From: DTKD01 sp050948905
Lineage (GTDB): Bacteria; Armatimonadota; UBA5829
Reading direction: 5' to 3'
Length of the DNA: 64,000 nt
Assembly: GCA_050948905.1 (NCBI GenBank)
Contig: JBMNES010000001.1
Coordinates: 2,170,001-2,234,000 of the forward strand
Shown: piece by piece, positions 41,663-49,782 of the stretch
Layout of the letters: every line of letters starts with the position of its first letter
Position numbering within the stretch: the first letter of the stretch is position 1
Made by a program: the position numbers and the translations under genes
The notes under the pieces: generated by a model
Told to the model about the DNA's origin: nothing
The model's input: the letters and a program-made list of their open reading frames with translations, nothing else
The model's database searches: none

Positions 41663-43246
41663 ATGGAAGCACCGGCCGAATATTCACCAGAAGAAGGATG
41701 GTGTCCCGTAGGTACGCCAAGTATCGTTGCGCTGGCAGTTATGCTGGCAACGTTCATGGAGGTGCTGGATACTACGGTGGTCAACGTTTCCCTGCCTCAT
41801 ATCGCCGGCAGCCTCGCCGCTGATGTGGATCAGAGCACGTGGGTTCTGACCTCCTATCTCGTCTCTAACGCTATAGTTTTGCCCGCGACCGGTTGGCTCA
41901 GCTCCGTGTTCGGTCGAAAGCGATATTATATGGCCTCTGTCGGTATATTTATCGCTTCGTCGTTTCTGTGCGGGCTGGCTCCGTCACTCACCTCATTGAT
42001 CGTATTTCGCGTCTTGCAGGGGTTGGGTGGGGGAGCGCTGCAGCCTATTTCCCAGGCGGTGCTGCTGGAGTGCTATCCACGCAGCCAGCGCGGTATTGGC
42101 ATGGCAATTTTCGGGATAGGGGTGGTCTTTGCGCCAATAATCGGGCCGACATTAGGCGGGTGGTTGACGGATCAATACTCGTGGCGATGGATATTTTATA
42201 TAAACGTGCCGATAGGCATTTTGTCTTTGATAATGTCGCATATATACGTGGTCGATCCCCCGTATCTGCAGCGAGGTGTAGCCAGGATGGACTACATAGG
42301 CCTTGGTCTACTGGCGCTTAGTATCGGCTCGTTGCAGATAGTTCTGGACACCGGTCAGCGTCACGACTGGTTCCAAACCACCTGGATCGCTCAACTGGCA
42401 GTAGTCGCTATTGCGGGGATCGTCGTCTTGCTGATCTGGGAGCTATACACAGAACATCCGATTCTTGATTTAAGAGTATTCGCAATCTCAAATTATGGCG
42501 CCGGGGCTTTTCTTATGTTTATGGTCGGGGTAGCTTTATATTCATCAGGTGTGTTACAGCCCCTATTTGTCCAGACGCTACTGGGCTACACCGCACTGCT
42601 CAGCGGACTTGTGCTGTCACCGGGTGGACTGGGAACTTTGTTCTTTATGCCGATTGTGGGCAAGATGGTGGATAAGCTCAACCCCAGGTATATGATCATG
42701 TTCGGTTTTCTTCTCGCCGCAGTAGCGTTGTATAAAATGTCCCAGTATACCCTGGCAGTTAGTTTCTGGCAGGTCGCTTATCCGCGGGTCTATCTCGGGG
42801 TAGGGCTATCGTTTCTGTTCGTGCCGCTTGCCACAGCTACGTTTGCATTTGTTCCCAGTGAACGCACGGGCGCAGCAACTGGCTTGTTCAACCTCCTGCG
42901 CAACCTCGGAGGCAGTTTCGGCATCGCAGCCGCGACTACCATATTGGCAAAGCGCGCACAATTTCATCAATTCCGATTAGTCGAAAACATCAATCCACTC
43001 AGCCAGGGATACATTTTATGGCATCATAACACCGCTTCCACACTCATGGCCGCCGGCCAACCGGCCGGACAGGCTGACCAACTGGCCACCGCCCTGGCGT
43101 ATAACACTGTTCTAACTCAGTCCAGCTTATTGTCATTCGTGGACACATTCTGGTTAACTGCATTATTGATGATCTTACTAATCCCGATGACTCTGCTTTT
43201 GAAAAAAACTCCTGTAGCTGGGCAGCAGCCGACAAGTGATGAGTAG
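41663..43246 (+). CDS. DHA2-family MFS drug transporter (EmrB/QacA-type)
   Basis: 527 residues with fourteen predicted helices. Motif C-like and family signatures: MEVLDTTVVNVSLPHIAGSL at helix 1, QSTWVLTSYLVSNAIVLPAT, GRKRYYMASVGIFIASSFLC (motif A region), FRVLQGLGGGALQPISQAVL and GIGVVFAPIIGPTLGGWLTD. EmrB-type proteins export hydrophobic compounds by proton antiport together with the EmrA-like adaptor. The gene starts three bases after the adaptor gene. Its substrate cannot be told; no local regulator gene is adjacent. Confidence 0.93.
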   Translation: MEAPAEYSPEEGWCPVGTPSIVALAVMLATFMEVLDTTVVNVSLPHIAGSLAADVDQSTWVLTSYLVSNAIVLPATGWLSSVFGRKRYYMASVGIFIASSFLCGLAPSLTSLIVFRVLQGLGGGALQPISQAVLLECYPRSQRGIGMAIFGIGVVFAPIIGPTLGGWLTDQYSWRWIFYINVPIGILSLIMSHIYVVDPPYLQRGVARMDYIGLGLLALSIGSLQIVLDTGQRHDWFQTTWIAQLAVVAIAGIVVLLIWELYTEHPILDLRVFAISNYGAGAFLMFMVGVALYSSGVLQPLFVQTLLGYTALLSGLVLSPGGLGTLFFMPIVGKMVDKLNPRYMIMFGFLLAAVALYKMSQYTLAVSFWQVAYPRVYLGVGLSFLFVPLATATFAFVPSERTGAATGLFNLLRNLGGSFGIAAATTILAKRAQFHQFRLVENINPLSQGYILWHHNTASTLMAAGQPAGQADQLATALAYNTVLTQSSLLSFVDTFWLTALLMILLIPMTLLLKKTPVAGQQPTSDE

Positions 43247-43255
43247 TTTTCGCCG

Positions 43256-43284
43256 TTGACATCGAAAGCGTGTGCCGTTATACT
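43256..43284 (+). promoter_or_regulatory. Near-perfect promoter of hemL
   Basis: TTGACA (43256-43261), 17 bp, TATACT (43279-43284). Transcription would start near 43291, right at GGAGGGG, leaving a leader of about ten bases before the ATG at 43301. Confidence 0.85.
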
Positions 43285-43300
43285 CTCGCTGGAGGGGCCA

Positions 43301-44593
43301 ATGCAATTTTCAAGATCAAAAGAGCTATTCGCTAAAGCCTGTGAGCTGATTCCCGGAGGGGTGAACAGTCCTGTACGCGCGTTTAAGTCCGTCGGCGGTG
43401 ATCCTGTGTTTATCAAACGCGGCGAGGGCAGCCGAGTCTTCGACGAGGATGGCAACAGTTATATCGACTACGTCTGCTCCTGGGGCCCGCTGATTTTAGG
43501 TCACGGTGATCCTGCGGTACTCGAAGCTATCTGTAAAACTGCGGCGAACGGCACCACTTTCGGCGCGTCTACCGCTCTTGAGGTCGAACTCGCTGGGATG
43601 ATCGTCGATGCGGTGCCTTCGATAGAAATGGTTCGATTGGTCAACAGCGGAACCGAGGCCCTGATGAGCGCGATCCGCCTCGCCCGCGGCTTTACGGGTA
43701 GAAGTAAGGTCATTAAATGCGAAGGTTGTTACCACGGCCACTCCGATGGTTTGCTCGCAAAAGCGGGGTCTGGAGTTGCGACTTTAGGCATCCCGGACAG
43801 CGCCGGCGTTCCGTGCGGCACCACTCAGGATACCATAACCGTGCCCTACAACGACCTTGACGCTATAACCGAGATTATGAGAAGCGTCGGCGATGAAGTA
43901 GCGTGTATCGTCCTGGAGCCTGTGGCCGGAAATATGGGGGTTGTGGCTCCTAAAGAGGGATATTTGCCGGGCTTGCGGGAAGTATGCGACCAGCACGGCG
44001 CGCTGCTGTTATTCGATGAGGTCATCACTGGCTTCAGGATGGCGTATGGAGGCGCACAGGAATATTTCGGCGTTCGTCCGGATTTGACCACGCTTGGAAA
44101 GATCATCGGTGGTGGATTGCCTGTTGGGGCTTACGGCGGCAGGCGGGATATTATGCAGTGTGTGGCTCCCGCAGGCCCTGTGTACCAGGCGGGCACACTC
44201 TCCGGCAATCCATTGGCCGTCAGCGCTGGCATCGCCACTCTCAATCGTCTCAAATCCCCTGGCTTCTACGAGCAGCTTGACTCCAAAGCAGCCGCTTTGG
44301 CAAATGGATTATCGCAAGCCGCTAATGAAGCAGGGGTTAAAGTACAGGCAAATCGCGCCAGATCAATGATGACCCTGTTCTTCGCCGACGAGCCCGTCAC
44401 AGACTACGCCTCTGCAAAGAAATCCGACACCCAAAAATACGCTCGATATTTCAGGGAGATGCTGCATCGAGGGATATATCTTGCCCCGTCCCAATTCGAG
44501 GCCGCGTTCGTCTCCGCAGCACACACCGAAGAAGACATAGACATAACGATATCTGCTGCTAAAGAATCAATGAAGGTGATAGCGAGCCTGTGA
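43301..44593 (+). CDS. hemL: Glutamate-1-semialdehyde 2,1-aminomutase
   Basis: 430 residues, the usual length. Converts glutamate-1-semialdehyde to 5-aminolevulinate in the C5 route to tetrapyrroles. It is PLP-dependent: IPGGVNSPVRAF at the start, NSGTEALMSAIRLARGFTGR for cofactor binding, LLFDEVITGFRM with the PLP-pyridine Asp, and TLGKIIGGGLPVGAYGG with the Schiff-base Lys. The start at 43301 is set by GGAGGGG and by the promoter, which lies inside any longer frame. No other heme gene is adjacent. Confidence 0.95.
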   Translation: MQFSRSKELFAKACELIPGGVNSPVRAFKSVGGDPVFIKRGEGSRVFDEDGNSYIDYVCSWGPLILGHGDPAVLEAICKTAANGTTFGASTALEVELAGMIVDAVPSIEMVRLVNSGTEALMSAIRLARGFTGRSKVIKCEGCYHGHSDGLLAKAGSGVATLGIPDSAGVPCGTTQDTITVPYNDLDAITEIMRSVGDEVACIVLEPVAGNMGVVAPKEGYLPGLREVCDQHGALLLFDEVITGFRMAYGGAQEYFGVRPDLTTLGKIIGGGLPVGAYGGRRDIMQCVAPAGPVYQAGTLSGNPLAVSAGIATLNRLKSPGFYEQLDSKAAALANGLSQAANEAGVKVQANRARSMMTLFFADEPVTDYASAKKSDTQKYARYFREMLHRGIYLAPSQFEAAFVSAAHTEEDIDITISAAKESMKVIASL

Positions 44594-44603
44594 TTACAGC
44601 GAT

Positions 44604-44629
44604 AGGCGGTGGTTTACCAATCGCCGCCT
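44604..44629. terminator. Hairpin between hemL and the convergent glycosyltransferase gene
   Basis: AGGCGG and CCGCCT flank a smaller TGGT/ACCA stem in the 35-bp space between two convergent stops. There is no U-run, so the call is weak. Confidence 0.35.
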
Positions 44630-45345
44630 CAAAGCTGATATCTGTGCAGCCTTATTCGAAACAGATCCTTCAGCACCTGCAACCCCGCGCTGAAAGGGCT
44701 GATTTTGGAATCAGCATCGTGACTCCACTTCACAGGTATCTCGGCAATGCAGTAGCCTGATCTGCGAGCGAGATATAACGCCTCGACATCAAATCCCCAA
44801 CCGTCAAGAATACATTCCTTGAATATCCTTCTCGCCGCATCACCTCGAAACAATTTGAAACCGCACTGGGTGTCGTGTATTCCCGGAACTGCGAACATTT
44901 GAATTATGAGGTTCAGCGTCTTGCCGCCGAGTTCGCGATATAGAGGCTGGCGGATAAGTAGTTCGGATTTGCCCATAGCTCTGGAGCCTATCGCGATATC
45001 TGCGCCAGACTTAAGTGCATCAAACAACTTCGGGAGTTCTTCAATCGGAGCCGAGAGATCGGCATCAGAAAAAGCGACATATTCGCCGCGCGAGGCCAGC
45101 ATTCCCTGCCTGACCGCATATCCTTTGCCCCGGTTAGGCTGGTAGGATATCACCCTCACAATATCGGCTTCAACTGGGACAGCCTCTGCTGTGTGGTCGG
45201 TGCTTCCGTCATCAACCACAATTATCTCAAAAGTCCACCCTTGCGACACGAAAAACTTACGAACCTGCTCAACGGTTGCGGCTATTCTGCCACACTCGTT
45301 ATAGGCGGGAATTATAAGATTCAGATACGGCGCTTCGTCAGTCAC
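44629..45345 (-). CDS. Family 2 glycosyltransferase, dolichyl-phosphate-glucose synthase type
   Basis: 238 residues, a GT-A fold. Motifs: LNLIIPAYNECGRIAATVEQ, IIVVDDGSTDHTAEA, SYQPNRGKGYAVRQGMLASR, YVAFSDADLSAPIEELPKL (DxD for metal), and DTQCGFKLFRGDAARRIF, which is typical of polyprenyl-phosphate glycosyltransferases. It would transfer a sugar from a nucleotide donor to a polyprenyl phosphate at the membrane. It starts at a GTG (45345) with GAAGGG upstream, 19 bp behind ftsY on the same strand. It lacks transmembrane helices at the C-terminus. Confidence 0.9.
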   Translation of the reverse strand: MTDEAPYLNLIIPAYNECGRIAATVEQVRKFFVSQGWTFEIIVVDDGSTDHTAEAVPVEADIVRVISYQPNRGKGYAVRQGMLASRGEYVAFSDADLSAPIEELPKLFDALKSGADIAIGSRAMGKSELLIRQPLYRELGGKTLNLIIQMFAVPGIHDTQCGFKLFRGDAARRIFKECILDGWGFDVEALYLARRSGYCIAEIPVKWSHDADSKISPFSAGLQVLKDLFRIRLHRYQL

Positions 45346-45364
45346 CGGCTATCCCTTCCGTCGC

Positions 45365-46237
45365 TCAGTTCTCGAACATCGCGTCCACAAATGCCCTGGC
45401 ATCGAAGTCCTCAATGTCGTCCAGAGTCTCACCCGTGCAGGCCAGTTTTATCGGCACATTTAGCTCATCTTTGATAGTAACCACGATGCCGCCCTTCGCA
45501 GTTCCGTCCAGCTTGGAAAGCGCTATACCAGAAATGGGTACCGCAGCGCTGAACTCTCTTGCCTGATTGACTGCGTTCTGTCCGGTAGTGGCATCCAGCA
45601 CCAGAATCGTCTCATCAGGCTGCCGGCCAAGCGTCCGTTCGACAATTCTGCCGATCTTGGCAAGCTCATCCATCAAATTCGTCTTCGTGTGCAATCTGCC
45701 GGCAGTGTCGATTAGTATGACATCGGCTTTGCGAGCCATTGCTGCGTTTATGCTGTCGAATACCACCGCCCCAGGATCCGCACCTGGCTGGTGTTTGATA
45801 ATCTCCACGCCGCAGCGATTGGCCCAGATCTCAAGCTGCTCAATGGCCGCCGCCCGGAAAGTATCTCCCGCTGAAAGCATCACCTTATGGCCAGCTTTCT
45901 TATAGCGATGGGCCACTTTTGCTATAGTAGTGGTCTTTCCCACGCCATTTACGCCCACAAACAGAAACACCGCAGGGCGCTGCTCCGGCTCTGTTAACCC
46001 TGGCTTTGAATCCGTAACCAGGATCTCTTCCAACAGCCCCTTCAGTTTTGTTTTGATCTGTTCGCTATCTCCAAGCCGATCTTTACGCAGCGCATCGACC
46101 AGCTTGGTGGTGGTGTGTATGCTCAGATCAGCTTGTATGAGCAGTTCTTCCAATTCGTCGAATAGTTCGTCATCGACGGGTCGACGCCCGGTAAGCAATT
46201 GATCGACTTTGCTGAAAATACCCTTAAGTAGACGCAT
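45365..46237 (-). CDS. ftsY: Signal recognition particle receptor FtsY
   Basis: 290 residues, the short form without a long acidic A domain. N domain: LKGIFSKVDQLLTGRRPVDD, FDELEELLIQADLSI. G domain: GVNGVGKTTTIAKVAHRYK (P-loop), DTFRAAAIEQLEIWA, DTAGRLHTKTNLMDEL, LSKLDGTAKGGIVVTI and the end GETLDDIEDFDARAFVDAMF. It receives ribosome-SRP complexes at the membrane. The start at 46237 begins at MRLLKGIF; a longer frame to 46300 would run into the -10 box. A GGAGG lies 13-14 bases upstream, rather far, with a hairpin before it. Expected partner Ffh is not in the window. Confidence 0.93.
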   Translation of the reverse strand: MRLLKGIFSKVDQLLTGRRPVDDELFDELEELLIQADLSIHTTTKLVDALRKDRLGDSEQIKTKLKGLLEEILVTDSKPGLTEPEQRPAVFLFVGVNGVGKTTTIAKVAHRYKKAGHKVMLSAGDTFRAAAIEQLEIWANRCGVEIIKHQPGADPGAVVFDSINAAMARKADVILIDTAGRLHTKTNLMDELAKIGRIVERTLGRQPDETILVLDATTGQNAVNQAREFSAAVPISGIALSKLDGTAKGGIVVTIKDELNVPIKLACTGETLDDIEDFDARAFVDAMFEN

Positions 46238-46270
46238 TTGGTGGTGATAAGGCCTCCGTAAACAAGACAA

Positions 46271-46292
46271 GAAGCGGTTGTCGCACCGCTTC
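46271..46292 (-). promoter_or_regulatory. Hairpin in the ftsY leader
   Basis: A perfect 8-bp stem GAAGCGGT/ACCGCTTC with a six-base loop lies between the promoter and the ribosome-binding site of ftsY. It could affect mRNA stability or translation. Confidence 0.5.
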
Positions 46293-46299
46293 CAATTCA

Positions 46300-46328
46300 A
46301 GTATAGTGTTCATGCCATCTAATATCAA
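46300..46328 (-). promoter_or_regulatory. Promoter of the ftsY-glycosyltransferase unit
   Basis: Minus strand TTGATA (46328-46323), 17 bp, TATACT (46305-46300). The leader would be about 55-60 nt. Confidence 0.75.
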
Positions 46329-46530
46329 GTAGCCAATCGGTCGCTGTTCGTCAACGACTTGCCCTGTGCTAATCCTTTTGAACTAGAGAAGGTAATCCTG
46401 CGGAGTTAGCCAAAATAGAACCTAAGCGTCATTGTGAGCTTGATATGCCGGTCGTAGAATGACAGTAGGTGGTGGAGTGCCTGATTGCTAGTATATAGTT
46501 GAGGTCGTTATTCCAGGGAACCTTATCCAA

Positions 46531-47301
46531 ATGAGAAGACGGGGATTTACGCTGGTCGAGTTGCTGGTGGTGATTGCCATCATAGCCATATTAGCGGCTA
46601 TGATTATGCCCGTGCTCATAGAGGCAAAGGATGCCGCTAAGATGCGCAGGTGCGTGAGTAACCTCAAGCAGCTCGGCAACGCGATAATGGCATATATGGA
46701 CGATAACAACGGCTTCGGCTTGCCGCTTGACCATTCGACGGATCGCCACTCATACGATAACACGTGGGTCCTGTATATGCGCCCCCTGCAAAACTACGTT
46801 GGCCAGCCGTTGATATATCCCCGGCCCACCGATATCACAGGCTACCAGCCGCCAAACAGGATATGGGTCTGCAGCGGAGATGTTGTGCGTGGCAGCGTCC
46901 AGGACGATAACAATAAGCCCTGCTGGTGGCATTGGGGATCGAGTTATATGTATCCGGGTCCAACGGCGTATATCAGCGAATCCCCGTCTAATCCCGGCGC
47001 TACTATCACAAAAGACCCGGCCTGTGTGCCTTTAAAACCGCTCACCTGGCGATCCCCACGGCAGGATATGCTATTGTGCGACTACTGGTTCGACTTCCAC
47101 AGCGGATATAAAGTCCAAAAAAACGTCCGCCAGCCCGAAATTAGATGGTTGAACAGACCCAGCACCGATATTAAACGCATAAATGTGCTCTTTTTGGATC
47201 TGCACGCTGCCGCCGTTACCCCTGAACAACGCGATACCCTCATAGATAACGTACAGCTCCCCATAGCCCTCGGCGGCGATAATCCCTACGCAAAACCCTA
47301 G
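46531..47301 (+). CDS. Type II pseudopilin-like protein, second copy
   Basis: 256 residues. MRRRGFTLVELLVVIAIIAI followed by LAAMIMPVLIEAKDAAKMR is the classic prepilin leader, methylation site and membrane helix. The globular part is rich in Trp, Tyr and Pro (WWHWGSSYMYPGPTAYI). The C-terminal segment INVLFLDLHAAAV sits where the H-X9-DG motif of its relatives would be, with DG changed to DL, so the motif is degenerate. Expected at the inner membrane after cleavage by a prepilin peptidase. No secretion genes are adjacent. It stands alone between ftsY (divergent) and the DUF5658 gene. The 230 bp upstream of it hold no clear promoter besides the divergent ftsY one. Confidence 0.85.
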   Translation: MRRRGFTLVELLVVIAIIAILAAMIMPVLIEAKDAAKMRRCVSNLKQLGNAIMAYMDDNNGFGLPLDHSTDRHSYDNTWVLYMRPLQNYVGQPLIYPRPTDITGYQPPNRIWVCSGDVVRGSVQDDNNKPCWWHWGSSYMYPGPTAYISESPSNPGATITKDPACVPLKPLTWRSPRQDMLLCDYWFDFHSGYKVQKNVRQPEIRWLNRPSTDIKRINVLFLDLHAAAVTPEQRDTLIDNVQLPIALGGDNPYAKP

Positions 47302-47400
47302 AAACCAATTTCATATTATTGCTACATATTTCCACTCACAGACTAGCTAAAAATGAGCTAAAACAGGAATACTAATCATGGCGAATCAAAGGACGTCGTG

Positions 47401-47760
47401 ATGACACTGACTAAGGAAAGCTTGCTCTTAATAGGAATATGCACAGCAGACCTGGCTTCTACGCTGTATCTGCTTCAGAACGGTATGGCCAGGGAGGGCA
47501 ATCCGCTGATGTCGTATTATCTCAGGCATGGCATCGGCACGTTCGTCATGATAAAACTCAGCCTCGTCTTTCTGCCGATCTTCATAGCGGAGTGGTGCAA
47601 GCAGTTCAGGCCCAAGTTTGTGAGGTTGATGCTGAGGGCCACCATCGCCGTCTATGTGTGCTCCTATCTGCTGGTGATGCTGTCGGTGAATACGGGCAGA
47701 GTCGCATCCGCCGGGGAGCCGCTATATTTTGCCCCGCAAACGATTATATCTGTCGAATAA
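47401..47760 (+). CDS. DUF5658-like small membrane protein
   Basis: 119 residues with three predicted helices. The N-terminal helix is ESLLLIGICTADLASTLYLL, followed by a short REGNPLMSYYL motif, then GTFVMIKLSLVFLPIFIAEW and a third helix ATIAVYVCSYLLVML. The ADLASTLYLL...EGNPLM pattern is that of DUF5658, whose function is unknown. The ATG at 47401 follows AAAGGA. Its stop is two bases from the convergent hpnA stop. Confidence 0.8.
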   Translation: MTLTKESLLLIGICTADLASTLYLLQNGMAREGNPLMSYYLRHGIGTFVMIKLSLVFLPIFIAEWCKQFRPKFVRLMLRATIAVYVCSYLLVMLSVNTGRVASAGEPLYFAPQTIISVE

Positions 47761-47762
47761 TC

Positions 47763-48734
47763 TTAAGCAAAACCCTTGTCTCGAAACCACTGCACAGCTC
47801 GATCAAGAGCATCTTCAACGGAGCTTTGAGGCAAACCGAGCCTTTCAACAGCTTTCAACGGCGAGAAGAACATTTTATTTCTCGACATCCTGACCGACTC
47901 TATTGATATGCCTGGCTGGCAGCCTCGCAGCCTCGCCGCTGCCTCACTCGCGGCTGCCGCTGTGTAAGCCACCCAGTGAGGAATCCGCACGACTGGCGTT
48001 TTTTTATGGGTTATTTCGGACAAAATCGCCAACAGTTCCCTCAGAGTGATATTCTCGTTTCCAAGTATATACTTCTCCCCACGCAATCCCTTTTCGGTCG
48101 CAAGCAGATGCCCTTCGGCGACATCCTCCACAGCGACCAGGTTCAGTCCAGTATCGACATAAGCAGGCATCCTTCCCCGAAGAAAGTCTACTATAATCCG
48201 ACCTGTGGGGGTTGGTTTAATGTCCCCTGGCCCAACAGGCGTGCTGGGGTTGACTATAACAACATCCAGCCCATCTGACGCGTATTGCAGAGCAAACTGT
48301 TCGGCATCGAATTTCGATCTCTTATAATGCCCGATCATATCTTCGCGAGTCACCGGCGTGCTTTCATCCCCTGAGCCTCCATCGCGAGGCAGGCCGAGGC
48401 AGCCGACAGTGCTTGTGTAGACTATTTTTCCGACGCCTTTAATCCGGGCCGCCTCCAGCACATTTTTTGTGCCGCCTGCGTTATTCTTATACAGATCAAT
48501 GGGGTGACGTGACCACAAACGGTAATCCGCCGCAACGTGGTAGAGTTCCTCGACGCCCTCAAGGCAGTCCATAAAGGAATCGGGATCGCGAATGTCTCCA
48601 GTCACTTTCTTAACGGGCAGGCTATCAAGCAGTGTTAAATCTGAGGTCAGGCGAACCAGGGCGATCACATCGTCTCCCCGCTCAAGCAGCTTGCGAACGA
48701 CGTGCGCTCCAACAAACCCCGTCCCGCCTGTCAC
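47763..48734 (-). CDS. hpnA: Hopanoid-associated sugar epimerase HpnA
   Basis: 323 residues, an extended short-chain dehydrogenase. TGGTGFVGAHVVRKLLERGD binds NAD(P), VYTSTVGCLGLP supplies the Ser/Thr, and HYKRSKFDAEQFAL supplies the catalytic YxxxK. The match to HpnA is by order of motifs (AADYRLWSRHPIDLYKNNAG, NPSTPVGPGDIKPTPTG, AVEDVAEGHLLATEKGLRGE). The only start available is a GTG that falls right at the glycine loop, so the usual first strand KVFV is encoded upstream of it; a non-standard start cannot be excluded. It lies ten bases behind hpnH and is thought to act on the sugar-like head group of extended hopanoids. Confidence 0.88.
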   Translation of the reverse strand: MTGGTGFVGAHVVRKLLERGDDVIALVRLTSDLTLLDSLPVKKVTGDIRDPDSFMDCLEGVEELYHVAADYRLWSRHPIDLYKNNAGGTKNVLEAARIKGVGKIVYTSTVGCLGLPRDGGSGDESTPVTREDMIGHYKRSKFDAEQFALQYASDGLDVVIVNPSTPVGPGDIKPTPTGRIIVDFLRGRMPAYVDTGLNLVAVEDVAEGHLLATEKGLRGEKYILGNENITLRELLAILSEITHKKTPVVRIPHWVAYTAAAASEAAARLRGCQPGISIESVRMSRNKMFFSPLKAVERLGLPQSSVEDALDRAVQWFRDKGFA

Positions 48735-48744
48735 AAATACTTTC

Positions 48745-49767
48745 CTACCGATTAGCCGCTACCTTTCCGCTCATCTGCCATCGGAGCATCTTATACAGAT
48801 CACCCTTTTGCCTGTCCACCATCAACGCGGCGGTGGGTTCATAACCACAGTGCACCATACAATCCCGACACCGAGGGTCCCTGCCTGCTCCATAAGAGCC
48901 CCAGTCTGTGCTGGCTATCAGCTCACGATAGCTCTGATAATGCCTGTCGGCAATAAGATAACACGGCGACCTCCAACCCGCCACATTCCTGGTAGGATTA
49001 CCCCACGCTGTGCATCGAAGCTCTCGCTGGCCCTTCAAAAACTCCAGATAGACCGGTGTATCGGCCAGGGTATGCCGGGCTGCGAGTGCGTCGATATCGG
49101 CGAACTTGGCTGCAATATCCGCACGTGACATAAACCATTCCTTGTCATCTACGGCGCTGTAAGAATACGCCGGCGACAGCATAAAACACTCGACGCCGAT
49201 GTCTTCCAGGTCATTCATCATGTCGTCAATCTGCTGCATATCGGTCTGTTTATAAACCGTAGTATTCACCGTAACCTTAAACCCCTCCGATACCGCCGCC
49301 CTGATCCCTGAGACTGCAGCATCGAATGCTCCTTCACGCTGAACGATTATGTCATGGACTTCTCGCGGGCCGTCTATGTGCACGTTAAATAGAAGCCGAT
49401 TAGACGGTGTAAATCTATGAAGACTGCGCGTTATCAAGGTTCCGTTTGTGCATAAATAGACATACCGGCGCATCTGCAACAGCCCATCCACGATTTCCGC
49501 GACATCAGGGTGAATCAGAGGCTCCCCGCCGCATACGGACACAACTGGCGCCTCGCACTCCTCGGATGCGTCCAGGCATTCATCAACGCTTAGACGCTGT
49601 GATTGTAGATTCTTATATTCTCGTATGCGCCCGCAGCCGCTGCAGGTCAGATTGCAGGCAAACAGAGGCTCGAGCATAAGCACCAGCGGCACAAATCTCT
49701 CCCCGGATAGTTTCTTTCTCGCAATATACGAGGCTAGGGTGGTTGTCAGTCCAATAGGGAATCGCAA
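48745..49767 (-). CDS. hpnH: Adenosyl-hopene transferase HpnH (radical SAM)
   Basis: 340 residues. The radical SAM motif is ACNLTCSGCGRI (C-x3-C-x2-C) near residue 38, followed by VVSVCGGEPLIHPDV and YVYLCTNGTLITRSLHRF. A C-terminal Cys-rich segment (CRDCMVHCGYEPTAAL) matches HpnH. The enzyme adds a 5'-deoxyadenosyl radical to diploptene, the first step to bacteriohopanepolyols. It starts at a TTG (49767) with a weak ribosome-binding site, 15 bp behind shc. The presence of shc and hpnA on either side supports the call. Confidence 0.92.
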   Translation of the reverse strand: MRFPIGLTTTLASYIARKKLSGERFVPLVLMLEPLFACNLTCSGCGRIREYKNLQSQRLSVDECLDASEECEAPVVSVCGGEPLIHPDVAEIVDGLLQMRRYVYLCTNGTLITRSLHRFTPSNRLLFNVHIDGPREVHDIIVQREGAFDAAVSGIRAAVSEGFKVTVNTTVYKQTDMQQIDDMMNDLEDIGVECFMLSPAYSYSAVDDKEWFMSRADIAAKFADIDALAARHTLADTPVYLEFLKGQRELRCTAWGNPTRNVAGWRSPCYLIADRHYQSYRELIASTDWGSYGAGRDPRCRDCMVHCGYEPTAALMVDRQKGDLYKMLRWQMSGKVAANR

Positions 49768-49782
49768 TTTTTTAGTTATCCT

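Noticed and set aside
43256..43300. Longer N-terminus of HemL
   Set aside because: These codons overlap the TTGACA and TATACT boxes and precede the clear GGAGGGG site; the family begins at the later ATG.
46400..46490. Remnant of the GTCATTCC-type repeat (GTCATTGTGAGC ... GAATGAC) before the second pseudopilin gene
   Set aside because: Only the ends resemble the repeat family and no clean palindrome is formed, so I do not list it as a copy.
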